Source of the DNA: Gemella sp. zg-570 | GTDB lineage: Bacteria; Bacillota; Bacilli; Staphylococcales; Gemellaceae | Reading direction: 5' to 3' | Assembly (NCBI RefSeq): GCF_018866345.1 | Contig: NZ_CP076443.1 | Coordinates: forward strand, 581,501-645,500 | Length of the DNA stretch: 64,000 nt | Shown: positions 55,456 to 64,000 of the stretch, in pieces | How the letters are laid out: each line of letters begins with the position of its first letter | Position numbering within the stretch: the stretch's first letter is position 1 | Position numbers and translations under genes: made by a program | The notes under the pieces: generated by a model | Databases searched by the model: none | Told to the model about the DNA's origin: nothing | The model's input: only the letters and a program-made list of their open reading frames with translations

Positions 55456-56796
55456 TTGAGTTCACAATTGTACACTGCACTTGATCTTGGCTCATCTAGT
55501 ATAAAAGTAATAATAGCTGATGTAGTTTATGAAAAATTAAATATATTGGGTGTTGGTATTGTTAAAACTAATGCTATAAAACGAGGCAATATAGTTGATG
55601 TGGAAACAGCCGCAAAAGATATAGAAAAAGCATTAGATATGGCTAAAAGTGAAGCTAATAAAGATATTAGATCTCTTTATGTAGCAGTTCCAAGTATTCA
55701 CACTCATATTAAGAAAAGTGTAGCTGAAATTAAATTTGATAATAAACACGATATTGACGGAAGAGACATAGAAGAGGTAATCGAAGAAGCAAAAGTTCTT
55801 CCTTTACCAAAAGAAAGAGAAGTAGTTCAGATAATTCCTGATTATTATAGAGTTGATGATATAGAGCATATTACCCAACCAAAAGGTATGACAGGGCATC
55901 ATGCTTTTGAGGTTACTGGAAATAGAGTTATGACATCAAAAACACATTTACATACTATTTATAAAAGTATAGAAAAATTAAGAGTTGACTGTAATGAAAC
56001 TTTTATAACTTCTCATTCATTGGGGGAACTTCTTATAAGTGACGAAGAAAGAGATTATGGTTCGGTTATAATTGATATTGGAGCAGGATTAACAACTGTA
56101 AGTTATTATGAAGACAATATATTACAATTATCTCAATCTATAGAACTTGCTGGAGATGATATTACTCGTATGATTTCTGATGTTTTAAATGTTTCATTTA
56201 AAAAAGCTGAAGAAATAAAACATAATCAAGGTCATAGTTTTTATGATTTAGCATCTAGTGATATAATAATAGACTTAGATAATTTAGAAGCTGACGAAGA
56301 ACCCTTTACTCAAAAAGAACTATCTGATTATATAGAAGAAATAGTTGAAGAAATAATGCTTAGAGCTTTTGACGTTTTAAGAAAATTTGGTATAAATAGA
56401 GTAAAAGGAAATGTTGTATTAACTGGTGGGACAACATTAATGCCTGGTGTATTAGAATTAGCACGTGATATGTTGAAAAAAATGAATGTTAGAATTGGCA
56501 CTCCAAAAATAATAGGAGCAAATTCTCCAGAATTATCAGTAGCAGTTGGAACCCTAACAAGTAGTTACAATATAGAAAAATTATTTGGATATCAAAGTTT
56601 TGCTGAGGTGGCTATAATAAAAGAAAGTACAAATACAGTATTTGAAGACTTAGAGGAAATAGAAGAAATTGGAGTATCTTCAGTTGAAACAGACAAAAAT
56701 TCAGATGAATATTATGAAGATGAATATTATGAAGAAAAAGAAGAAGCAAGTGTTTTTGGAAAATTTAGAAAAAAATACAGTTCATTCTTTGAATAA
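55456..56796 (+). CDS. ftsA: Cell division protein FtsA
   Basis: A 446-residue actin-like ATPase that anchors FtsZ to the membrane. TTG 55456 is chosen because GGAAGGAGTG (55440-55449) precedes it; an ATG 30 bases earlier would include that site. Motifs: YTALDLGSSSIKVIIADV (phosphate 1), IDIGAGLTTVSYY (phosphate 2) and LTGGTTLMPGV (adenosine). The C-terminus has an acidic stretch and ends in an amphipathic, basic/aromatic helix (FGKFRKKYSSFF), the membrane anchor. Confidence 0.95.
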   Translation: MSSQLYTALDLGSSSIKVIIADVVYEKLNILGVGIVKTNAIKRGNIVDVETAAKDIEKALDMAKSEANKDIRSLYVAVPSIHTHIKKSVAEIKFDNKHDIDGRDIEEVIEEAKVLPLPKEREVVQIIPDYYRVDDIEHITQPKGMTGHHAFEVTGNRVMTSKTHLHTIYKSIEKLRVDCNETFITSHSLGELLISDEERDYGSVIIDIGAGLTTVSYYEDNILQLSQSIELAGDDITRMISDVLNVSFKKAEEIKHNQGHSFYDLASSDIIIDLDNLEADEEPFTQKELSDYIEEIVEEIMLRAFDVLRKFGINRVKGNVVLTGGTTLMPGVLELARDMLKKMNVRIGTPKIIGANSPELSVAVGTLTSSYNIEKLFGYQSFAEVAIIKESTNTVFEDLEEIEEIGVSSVETDKNSDEYYEDEYYEEKEEASVFGKFRKKYSSFFE

Positions 56797-56817
56797 GATT
56801 TAGGAGGATAAATTATA

Positions 56818-57912
56818 ATGGTAAATAGCTTTTTAGATAGCGAATTTGGGCAAACAGCCAATATTAAAGTAGTGGGTGTTGGTGGTGGCGGTGGTAACGC
56901 CGTTGACAGAATGGTTGAAAGTGGTTTGCAAAATGTAGAATTTATTACAATTAATACAGATGCACAAGCTTTAAGACGTTCAAAAGCAGATGTAAGAATT
57001 CAAATAGGAGAAAAACTTACAAAAGGGTTAGGAGCTGGAGCGAATCCTGAAATAGGACGCAAAGCAGCAGAAGAAACAAAAGATAAAATAGAAGCCGCTT
57101 TAGAAGGTGCAGATATGGTATTTGTTACTTCTGGAATGGGAGGAGGAACTGGTACTGGTGCCGCACCTATAGTTGCTAGTGTAGCCAAACAATTAGGAGC
57201 TTTGACAGTTGGTGTTGTTACACGTCCATTCAATTTTGAAGGTAAAAAACGTCAAGTACAATCAACAGCTGGGATTAATGCGCTTAAGGGAGCAGTTGAT
57301 ACACTTATTGTAATTCCTAACGAAAGATTACTTGATATTGTAGATAAATCTACTCCTATGATGCAGGCCTTTTTAGAAGCAGATAATATTTTACGCCAAG
57401 GTGTTCAAGGTATTTCTGATTTAATAAATGTATCGGGTGCAGTTAATTTAGACTTCGCTGATGTTAAAGCTATTATGTCAGATCAAGGGTCAGCCCTAAT
57501 GGGCATTGGTGTAGCTTCTGGAGAAAACAGAGCTGTTGAAGCCGCTAAAAAAGCAATTTCGTCTCCTTTACTAGAAACTTCAATTGTAGGAGCAAAAGGA
57601 GTATTATTAAATATCACAGGTGGACCATCGTTAAGTTTATTTGAAGCACAAGCAGCTGCAAGTATAGTTCAAGAAGCTAGTGATGAAGAAGTAAACATGA
57701 TTTTTGGTACAGTTATAAATGAAGAATTAGAGCAAACTGATGAAATAATTGTTACTGTAATTGCTACTGGTTTTGATGAAGATAAAAATGATAGAGATTT
57801 ATCTCAAAGAGCTAACATTGCATCAACATCATTTACAAGTAATTACGCTAAAGACGAAACAGAATCAGAAATGTTTCCTCGTCCTCGTAGAACAAGAAGA
57901 AGAGAATTGTAA
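56818..57912 (+). CDS. ftsZ: Cell division protein FtsZ
   Basis: A 364-residue tubulin-like GTPase that forms the division ring. Tubulin signature [10 protein letters not shown] (about residue 105-114), NTDAQAL and the T7-loop [12 protein letters not shown] are all present. The variable linker is short, and the C-terminal tail is the basic [11 protein letters not shown] rather than a classic FtsA-binding peptide. Ribosome-binding site TAGGAGGAT. Follows ftsA by 21 bases. Confidence 0.97.
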   Translation: MVNSFLDSEFGQTANIKVVGVGGGGGNAVDRMVESGLQNVEFITINTDAQALRRSKADVRIQIGEKLTKGLGAGANPEIGRKAAEETKDKIEAALEGADMVFVTSGMGGGTGTGAAPIVASVAKQLGALTVGVVTRPFNFEGKKRQVQSTAGINALKGAVDTLIVIPNERLLDIVDKSTPMMQAFLEADNILRQGVQGISDLINVSGAVNLDFADVKAIMSDQGSALMGIGVASGENRAVEAAKKAISSPLLETSIVGAKGVLLNITGGPSLSLFEAQAAASIVQEASDEEVNMIFGTVINEELEQTDEIIVTVIATGFDEDKNDRDLSQRANIASTSFTSNYAKDETESEMFPRPRRTRRREL

Positions 57913-57988
57913 TATTAATTTAGGTGAAGAACTATTTAGTTTCTTCACTTTTTTTTGAAAGTATGTTATAATAACAAAGTTATATTCG

Positions 57989-58342
57989 GGGGATGTTTAG
58001 GATTCGACAGGGGCATTGGTCTGTTTGATTGCACGTAAGAGGCTCGGCTCTTTAAAAACGAAACAGTTTAAATATAACTGACAACAATAAATCATTAGCT
58101 TTAGCAGCTTAATTGCTAAAGGCTGGTTAATTGGTTTGACTATGACTAATATAACTGGTTCATTTAATAATAGTCTATAATTTATTACTTCCGTTTGCAG
58201 TGATAAGTAAGAATTTAATCAAACTCGTTTTTTACAGCCTGTTTACTGGCATAAGTAAAAAATTAAATTTAATAGGTAAACTAAACGTGTAGAAGTTAAA
58301 TAGAGGTGTTTTTGGACGCGGGTTCAAATCCCGCCATCTCCA
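57989..58342 (+). ncRNA. ssrA: Transfer-messenger RNA
   Basis: About 354 bases. The 5' end GGGGATG pairs with CATCTCC at the 3' end; TTCAAATCCCGCC forms the T arm. The tag frame ends DNNKSLALAA (58080-58109) with TAA at 58110, giving the usual ALAA degradation end. CCA is not encoded. An extended -10 TATGTTATAAT lies at 57962-57972, and a hairpin terminator follows. Confidence 0.95.
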
Positions 58343-58344
58343 TA

Positions 58345-58384
58345 AAATATCTATTTTCATAATATGAAAATAGATATTTTTTTA
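58345..58384 (+). terminator. Terminator of ssrA
   Basis: AAATATCTATTTTCAT and ATGAAAATAGATATTT form a long stem with a three-base loop and T run. Confidence 0.9.
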
Positions 58385-58444
58385 TTTTATAAATAAAGTA
58401 TTGATTTTTTTAAAAAAATAATATAAAATAATTCTTGTTAAAAA

Positions 58445-58510
58445 TAAACAATAAGTTTTGTTTTACTAAACTTTATAAACAATAAGTTTTATTATACTTA
58501 ACTAAGTATA
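58445..58510 (+). promoter_or_regulatory. Operator region of pot operon regulator
   Basis: Two direct repeats TAAACAATAAGTTTT start at 58445 and 58476, 31 bases apart (three helix turns), followed by an 18-base perfect palindrome TATACTTA-AC-TAAGTATA (58493-58510). These sit just before the XRE-cupin regulator gene and are its probable binding sites. Confidence 0.65.
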
Positions 58511-58546
58511 CATAAAGTTTTTTAATACTAAACTAAAAGGAGAAAA

Positions 58547-59092
58547 ATGTATTCAATAGGCTATAGATTAAAAAAATTACGTATTCAAAAAGGATTAACT
58601 CAAGAAGAATTAGGAGAAAGAACAGATTTATCTAAGGGTTATATATCCCAAATAGAAAGAGACTTATCATCTCCATCGATGGAAACTTTTTTTGATATAC
58701 TTCAAGTATTAGGTTGCGAACCAAAAGATTTTTTTGATAAAAAAAGTGCAGAACAACAAATTCTTTATAAAAAAGAAAATCAAACACTTTATGAAGAAAC
58801 AGATGATTATTATAAATTGAATTGGCTGGTGCCAGAATCAAATGAAAAAGAGATGGAGTCTTTGATATTGACCTTATCAAGTAAGAGTAGTTATAAAACT
58901 TTTTCTCCATCTGAATCGGACACTTTGTGCTATATCTTAAAAGGAAAATGTATGTTGACCTTTGGTGAAAAAGAATATGTTGCAGATACCAACGAAACAT
59001 TTTATTTTACGGCTACGGATAATCATACCTTATCAAATCCTTTTGAAGATGAGTGTAAAGTATTAATAGTAGCGACAAATTCATATTTATAG
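58547..59092 (+). CDS. XRE-family regulator with cupin domain
   Basis: A 181-residue protein. Residues 1-60 form the helix-turn-helix (LRIQKGLTQEELGERTDLSK); the C-terminal half is a cupin (about 105-178, ILKGKCMLTFGEKEYVADTNE). This PuuR-like group often controls polyamine genes by sensing the ligand. It is the first gene of a five-gene operon with potABCD, nine bases before potA, which supports a role as polyamine-sensing repressor. Confidence 0.88.
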   Translation: MYSIGYRLKKLRIQKGLTQEELGERTDLSKGYISQIERDLSSPSMETFFDILQVLGCEPKDFFDKKSAEQQILYKKENQTLYEETDDYYKLNWLVPESNEKEMESLILTLSSKSSYKTFSPSESDTLCYILKGKCMLTFGEKEYVADTNETFYFTATDNHTLSNPFEDECKVLIVATNSYL

Positions 59093-59101
59093 GAGGAAAA
59101 A

Positions 59102-60190
59102 ATGACAAATATTGTTGAATTTAAAGATGTATCAATGTCTTTTGGTAATAATAAAGTTTTAAAAAATATTGATTTAGAAATTGAAAAAGGAAAATTTTAC
59201 ACATTATTAGGCCCCAGTGGTTGTGGTAAAAGTACAATTCTAAAATTAATTGGTGGTTTCTTACAACCTACAAGTGGTCAAGTAAAAATTTCTGGAAAAG
59301 TTGTTAATGATGTTTCAGCAAATTTACGTCAAGTAAATACTGTATTTCAAGACTATGCCTTATTTCCTCACATGAATGTTTTTGAAAATATTGCTTTTGG
59401 ATTAAAGGTAAAAAATGAAAAAAAAGAAATAATAGAAAAAAAAGTAAAACAAGCTTTAAAATTAGTAAACTTATCTGATTTTGAAAAACGTGAAATTTCT
59501 GAAATGAGTGGAGGGCAAAAACAACGTGTTGCTATTGCTAGAGCCATAGTAAATAAACCTGAAATAATTTTGTTAGATGAATCGTTATCAGCTTTGGATT
59601 TAAAACTTCGCCAAGAAATGCAATATGAATTACGTGAATTACAACAACAAACAGGTATAACATTTATTTATGTAACTCATGACCAAGAAGAAGCATTGGC
59701 AATGAGCGATTATATTTTTGTAATGAATAATGGAGAAATTCAACAAAGTGGTAGTCCTTTAGATATTTACGACGAACCAGTAAATAGATTTGTTGCTGAT
59801 TTTATTGGCGAATCTAATATAGTAAATGCGGTAATGTTAGAAGATTATTTAGTTGAAATATACGGCAAAGAATATGAATGTGTAGATGCGGGCTTACCTA
59901 AAAATAAAAGAGTTGAAGTTGTAATCCGTCCAGAAGATTTAGAAATTACTTCAGTAGAAAAAGGAAAAATAAAAGTTGTTGTAGATACCCAACTATTTAG
60001 AGGAGTTCATTATGAAATTTGTTGCTTAGATGATCAATATAATGAGTGGATAGTTCACTCTACAAAAGTAGCAGAAGTAGGAAAAGCTGTTGCTCTTGAT
60101 TTTGAACCAGAAGCAATTCATATCATGGTTCCTGGAGAAACAGAAGAAGAGTTTGATGCACGTTTAGAAGCATACGAAGAGGAGGAATAA
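59102..60190 (+). CDS. potA: Spermidine/putrescine ABC transporter ATPase PotA
   Basis: A 362-residue ATPase. Walker [11 protein letters not shown]-loop [12 protein letters not shown], signature [15 protein letters not shown], Walker [13 protein letters not shown] and the H-loop [13 protein letters not shown] are complete. A C-terminal TOBE domain (about 270-345) is typical of PotA. Note that Walker B reads DES rather than DEP, as in several PotA proteins. Works with PotBC to import polyamines. Confidence 0.95.
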   Translation: MTNIVEFKDVSMSFGNNKVLKNIDLEIEKGKFYTLLGPSGCGKSTILKLIGGFLQPTSGQVKISGKVVNDVSANLRQVNTVFQDYALFPHMNVFENIAFGLKVKNEKKEIIEKKVKQALKLVNLSDFEKREISEMSGGQKQRVAIARAIVNKPEIILLDESLSALDLKLRQEMQYELRELQQQTGITFIYVTHDQEEALAMSDYIFVMNNGEIQQSGSPLDIYDEPVNRFVADFIGESNIVNAVMLEDYLVEIYGKEYECVDAGLPKNKRVEVVIRPEDLEITSVEKGKIKVVVDTQLFRGVHYEICCLDDQYNEWIVHSTKVAEVGKAVALDFEPEAIHIMVPGETEEEFDARLEAYEEEE

Positions 60191-60192
60191 AA

Positions 60193-61005
60193 GTGTTTGA
60201 TAAAAAGATACGTTCATTTTTTATTGTTCCTTACGCGTTATGGATGTTGGTGTTCGTAGTTTTTCCAATAGGACTTATAGTATATTATTCTTTTAAAGAT
60301 ACTCAAGGGAATTTTACATTATTAAATTATACAGAATTTTTTGGTAAAACTTATATGTGGATGACTTTTTATAGTTTTTGGTATGCTTTTTTAGTAACTT
60401 TAGTTTGTTTAATACTTAGTTATCCACTTGCTTTTATAATTAGCAGAAGTAAATACAAAGAAATATTGTTATTACTAATTATCTTACCTACTTGGATAAA
60501 TATACTTTTAAAAACTTATGCCTTTATAGGATTATTTGGTAAACATGGAGCGATTAATTCATTTTTAGAATTTATCGGTATTGGAACTCAAAATTTATTA
60601 TTCAATTCATTTGGTTTTATTTTTGTAGCTAGTTATATATTTTTACCATTTATGTTACTGCCTATTTATAATTCTGTTGCTGGTATTAATAAAAATTTTA
60701 TAGATGCTTCTTATGACTTGGGGGCAGACTTAAAAACAACATTTACAAAAATAATTTTACCACTTAGTATTGAGGGTGTAAAAACCGGTATTCAGGTAAC
60801 CTTTATACCTGCACTTTCTATATTTATGATTACAAGGCTTATTGCAGGTAATAAAATTATCAATTTAGGAACAGCTATTGAAGAACATTTTTTAGTTACT
60901 CAAAATGTAGGATTAGGTTCTACAATAGCAGTATTCTTAATTATAGTAATGGGAGTAATTATGGTTTTAACAAATAATAAAAATAGGATAGGAGTAAAAA
61001 AATAA
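60193..61005 (+). CDS. potB: Spermidine/putrescine ABC permease PotB
   Basis: A 270-residue permease with six membrane segments. It carries the EAA-type cytoplasmic loop DASYDLGADLKTTFTKIILPLS that contacts PotA. GTG 60193 follows GAGGAGGAAT. Second component after PotA in the standard order. Confidence 0.93.
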   Translation: MFDKKIRSFFIVPYALWMLVFVVFPIGLIVYYSFKDTQGNFTLLNYTEFFGKTYMWMTFYSFWYAFLVTLVCLILSYPLAFIISRSKYKEILLLLIILPTWINILLKTYAFIGLFGKHGAINSFLEFIGIGTQNLLFNSFGFIFVASYIFLPFMLLPIYNSVAGINKNFIDASYDLGADLKTTFTKIILPLSIEGVKTGIQVTFIPALSIFMITRLIAGNKIINLGTAIEEHFLVTQNVGLGSTIAVFLIIVMGVIMVLTNNKNRIGVKK

Positions 61006-61811
61006 TGAAAAATATACTATCAAAATTATATTTAATACTTGTCTTTGTTATTTTATATATTCCTATTATTTATTTGGCTTATTTTTCTTTTAGTTCAGGA
61101 AAAACAATGGTTGTATTTGAAGATTTTTCTTTTATTCATTACAAAGAGTTAATAGAAAATACTAGAATGATAGTTATACTCATTAACACCATAGTTATTG
61201 CCTTACTTTGCGGTATTTTTTCAGCAGTATTAGGAACTTTAGGAGCTTTAGGAATATTTTCTTTAAAAACTAATAAATTTAAAAATTCTTATTTAGTAGG
61301 AAATAATATTTTAATAGTTAGTCCTGATGTTATTATTGGTTGTTCTTTTTTATTGGTGTTTACTTTTATATCTGACAAGTTAGGATTAGAAAGTTTACAA
61401 GGATTTTGGTCAGTTTTAATTTCTCATATTGCCTTTAGTGTTCCGATAGTAGTTTTAATGGTTTTACCAAAATTATATGAAATGCCTATTTCAATGATTG
61501 ATGCCGCGGTTGATTTGGGAGCAACTTATCCACAAGTTATAACTAAGGTAATTATCCCCTATATAACCCCAGGAATTTTAGCAGGATTTTTTATGGGACT
61601 TACTTATTCATTAGATGATTTTGCTGTTACTTTTTTTGTAACTGGTAATGGATTCCAAACTTTATCTGTGGAAATTTATTCTATGGCAAGACAAGGAATT
61701 AATTTGCAGATAAATGCACTTTCAACAGTAATAACATTATTTGTTATAATTGCCGTATTAATTTACTATGTAATTAGTATGAGTAAATTAAAAAAGGAGG
61801 TAACTAGATAA
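61005..61811 (+). CDS. potC: Spermidine/putrescine ABC permease PotC
   Basis: A 268-residue permease with six membrane segments and the EAA loop DAAVDLGATYPQVITKVIIPYI. Its ATG overlaps the potB stop, so the two are translated together and form the transmembrane heterodimer. Confidence 0.93.
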   Translation: MKNILSKLYLILVFVILYIPIIYLAYFSFSSGKTMVVFEDFSFIHYKELIENTRMIVILINTIVIALLCGIFSAVLGTLGALGIFSLKTNKFKNSYLVGNNILIVSPDVIIGCSFLLVFTFISDKLGLESLQGFWSVLISHIAFSVPIVVLMVLPKLYEMPISMIDAAVDLGATYPQVITKVIIPYITPGILAGFFMGLTYSLDDFAVTFFVTGNGFQTLSVEIYSMARQGINLQINALSTVITLFVIIAVLIYYVISMSKLKKEVTR

Positions 61812-61812
61812 T

Positions 61813-62892
61813 ATGAAAAAATTAGTAGTTTCAGCCATATCAATTATTTTATTATGTATCGGATTGCTAGAAAGTAGAACTTATATAGATTCTTCACAAG
61901 CAGGAAGTCAAAACACACTCACTATTTTTAATTGGGGAGAATACATTTCTCCGGATTTGCTTAAAAAATTTACTGAAGAAACTGGTATTGAAGTAATATA
62001 TGAAACTTTTGATTCTAATGAGGCTCTATTAACTAAGTTAAAATCAGGTTCAACTTCTTATGATTTAGTTGTACCCTCTGATTATATGATTAAAAAAATG
62101 ATAGATTTTAATTTGTTACAAGAAATAGATAAATCTAAATTAACAAATTTTAATAAAATAAATCCAGAGTTATTAAATAAAAGTTTTGATATGAATAATA
62201 AATATTCAATTCCTTATTTTTGGGGAACTCTTGGAATAATTTATAATCCAGACTTGCTTGATAAAGACCAAAAATTTGAAAAATGGGATGACCTTTGGGA
62301 CGAACGTCTTAAAAATGAAGTAATACTCATAGATGGAGCAAGGGAAATGTTAGGTTTATCTTTGCAATCGCAAGGCGAATCAGTAAATGAAACTGATGAA
62401 ATAAAATTAAAGTTGGCAGAGAAAAAATTAGAGTTGATGGGGGCTAATATAAAAGCTATTAACAATGATGAAAAAACTATGTTAATGGTCAATGAAGATG
62501 CCAAAGTTGCAATTACTTATTCTGGAAGTGCTGCACAGATGATAGCAGAAAATGAAAAATTAGTTTATTCAGTTCCTAAAGAAGGAAGCAACATTTGGTT
62601 TGATAATATGGTAATTCCAAAAGTAGCAAAAAATGTAGAAGCAGCCCATAAATTTATAGATTTTATTTTAAGACCAGAAAATGCTGCTAAAAATGCTGAA
62701 TTTGTTGGCTATGCTACACCTATTTTGGACGCTTATGAGATATTAGGTGAAGAAATTACTTCAGATGAGCAATTTTATCCTAGTGAAGAAACAATGAATC
62801 ATTTAGAAGTATATGACGCACAAAGTCAAAAAATTGTTCAAATGCAAAATGATTTGTTTTTAGAATTTAAAATAAATATTAATAGACCTTAG
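61813..62892 (+). CDS. potD: Spermidine/putrescine-binding protein PotD
   Basis: A 359-residue extracellular binding protein. The mature part starts TLTIFNWGEYISPDLLKKF; VIYETFDSNEALLTKLK, YSIPYFWGTLGIIYNP and NIWFDNMVIPKVAKN match PotD. The N-terminal hydrophobic segment (about 4-19) contains a Cys (ILLCIG) but not a normal lipobox, so it may stay as an uncleaved membrane anchor, as in the pneumococcal protein. Last gene of the operon. Confidence 0.93.
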   Translation: MKKLVVSAISIILLCIGLLESRTYIDSSQAGSQNTLTIFNWGEYISPDLLKKFTEETGIEVIYETFDSNEALLTKLKSGSTSYDLVVPSDYMIKKMIDFNLLQEIDKSKLTNFNKINPELLNKSFDMNNKYSIPYFWGTLGIIYNPDLLDKDQKFEKWDDLWDERLKNEVILIDGAREMLGLSLQSQGESVNETDEIKLKLAEKKLELMGANIKAINNDEKTMLMVNEDAKVAITYSGSAAQMIAENEKLVYSVPKEGSNIWFDNMVIPKVAKNVEAAHKFIDFILRPENAAKNAEFVGYATPILDAYEILGEEITSDEQFYPSEETMNHLEVYDAQSQKIVQMQNDLFLEFKININRP

Positions 62893-63060
62893 TTCTATAA
62901 ATTGTGCATACTAAATTAATTTTATAATTATAAAAAAATTGAAATTCAGTTTATGTTTGTAAATTTAGTTTTAAAATATTTATCAATAGAATTTTTTATA
63001 AAATAATAAATATAAAATAAATTATTAAAAATAAAAATTATAAGAATATATTAAACAAAA

Positions 63061-63096
63061 ATATCTCATGCTAAATATTTAGTATGAGATATTTTA
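63061..63096. terminator. Hairpin between potD and obgE
   Basis: ATATCTCATGCTAAAT pairs with ATTTAGTATGAGATAT (one G-T pair), T run after. The preceding 165 bases are AT-rich with no gene. Confidence 0.8.
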
Positions 63097-63177
63097 TTAT
63101 GATAATTTAAAAAACATTAGAAATATGTTATAATGAATAGAATTTATTTAATAAAAATATTTGAAAGGTTAGAATGT

Positions 63178-64000
63178 ATGTTTATAGATGAGGTAAAAAT
63201 ATATATAAGGTCTGGTGATGGAGGAAATGGCTTAGTAGCATTTAGGCGTGAAAAATATGTTCCTAAGGGAGGGCCAGCTGGAGGGGACGGAGGTAGAGGT
63301 GCCAATATTGTCTTTAAAGTTGACGAAGGTTTGAGAACATTTATGGATTATAGATACCAAAAACGTTTTGTTGCTCCAAATGGTGAGAATGGTATGAATA
63401 AAGGAATGCACGGAAGAAAATCAAAAGATTTATATCTTATAGTACCACCAGGAACAATTATTAAAGATACGGATACTGGTGAAATTCTAGGTGATTTAAC
63501 AATACATGAACAAGAAGTAATTGTTGCACGAGGTGGGCGTGGAGGCAGAGGTAATTGTCGCTTTGCAACACCTTCAAATCCAGTTCCTGAAATAGCAGAA
63601 AATGGTGAACCAGGAGAAGAAAGAAATATAACATTAGAATTAAAATTAATGGCTGATGTAGGGTTAGTCGGTTTCCCATCAGTAGGAAAATCTACCTTAT
63701 TATCTATAACTTCAAAAGCAAAACCAAAAATTGCTGATTATCATTTTACAACCCTAGTTCCAAATTTAGGAGTAGTAGAAACAAAAGATAACAAGAGTTT
63801 TGTTATGGCAGACTTACCTGGACTTATCGAAGGAGCAAGTCAAGGTGTAGGATTAGGTTATCAATTTTTAAGACACATAGAAAGAACAAAAGTAATAGTT
63901 CATATTATAGATATGTCAGCAGCTGATGGAAGAGACCCTTATGAAGATTATAAAATAATTAATAAGGAACTAGAAGACTACAATATGCGTTTACTAGAGC
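63178..64000 (+). CDS. obgE: GTPase Obg, N-terminal part
   Basis: The first 274 codons of ObgE, cut by the window end. The glycine-rich Obg domain ([36 protein letters not shown]) is complete, followed by the G domain with G1 [10 protein letters not shown]2 FTTLVPNLG and G3 DLPGLIEGA. Obg acts in late 50S assembly and stress control. ATG 63178 is used, with GAAAGG at 63162-63167. An extended -10 TATGTTATAAT lies at 63124-63134. Confidence 0.96.
   Translation, partial: MFIDEVKIYIRSGDGGNGLVAFRREKYVPKGGPAGGDGGRGANIVFKVDEGLRTFMDYRYQKRFVAPNGENGMNKGMHGRKSKDLYLIVPPGTIIKDTDTGEILGDLTIHEQEVIVARGGRGGRGNCRFATPSNPVPEIAENGEPGEERNITLELKLMADVGLVGFPSVGKSTLLSITSKAKPKIADYHFTTLVPNLGVVETKDNKSFVMADLPGLIEGASQGVGLGYQFLRHIERTKVIVHIIDMSAADGRDPYEDYKIINKELEDYNMRLLE

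Overview
The window comes from a low-GC Gram-positive chromosome. Gene order and the rRNA, DnaI, PotD and division genes point to a member of the Bacillales/Gemella type. The genus is an inference from gene order and general sequence character, not from a search. Two blocks differ sharply in composition: a prophage whose coding strand is rich in G and T (1 to about 19,400) and an A-rich host chromosome (about 19,500 to 64,000).

Prophage (1-19,400, right part only; integrase, terminase and portal lie to the left). The late genes of a long-tailed siphovirus run left to right: end of a scaffold-like gene, capsid, four head-tail connector/completion genes, major tail protein, a tail-assembly chaperone pair joined by a -1 frameshift at CCCAAAT, tape measure, Dit, Tal, a collagen-like tail fibre, two further tail proteins, an acidic repeat protein, small genes, holin, orphan HicB-like protein and a CHAP/SH3 endolysin.

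Four copies of one small cassette surround the endolysin (15,150-19,325). Each has a 37-41 residue basic/hydrophobic peptide behind a near-consensus promoter, a convergent antisense promoter with an extended -10, a GC-rich hairpin between them, usually a second membrane micropeptide, and a 62-64 residue helix-turn-helix protein. Three are on the minus strand and one on the plus strand. They resemble type I toxin-antitoxin loci with a dedicated DNA-binding partner. Cargo sits between copies: a DUF2335-like membrane gene pair, and a putative structured RNA of about 340 nt carrying an internally repeated hairpin unit, placed just before the endolysin. This is the most novel part of the window.

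Host chromosome. Aspartokinase and an acetyltransferase (minus) are followed by an IS30-type element and a complete rRNA operon (16S-23S-5S, no tRNA, two promoters). Next come an unknown gene, the DnaB/DnaI helicase-loading genes, thrS behind a T-box leader, a cyclophilin, glnRA (minus) with a GlnR box, a MurJ-like flippase, rsuA-type synthase, pepV, a kinase-like gene, a NagD-type phosphatase, map, topA, a catalytically dead-looking ABC ATPase with a membrane partner, and a TerC gene behind a yybP-ykoY manganese riboswitch. A thioredoxin-like gene leads to the division/wall cluster mraZ-rsmH-ftsL-pbp-mraY-murD-divIB-ftsA-ftsZ (no murG), tmRNA, a regulator plus potABCD spermidine importer, and the start of obgE.

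Coordinates of RNA ends and promoters are estimates read by eye; no database search was possible.
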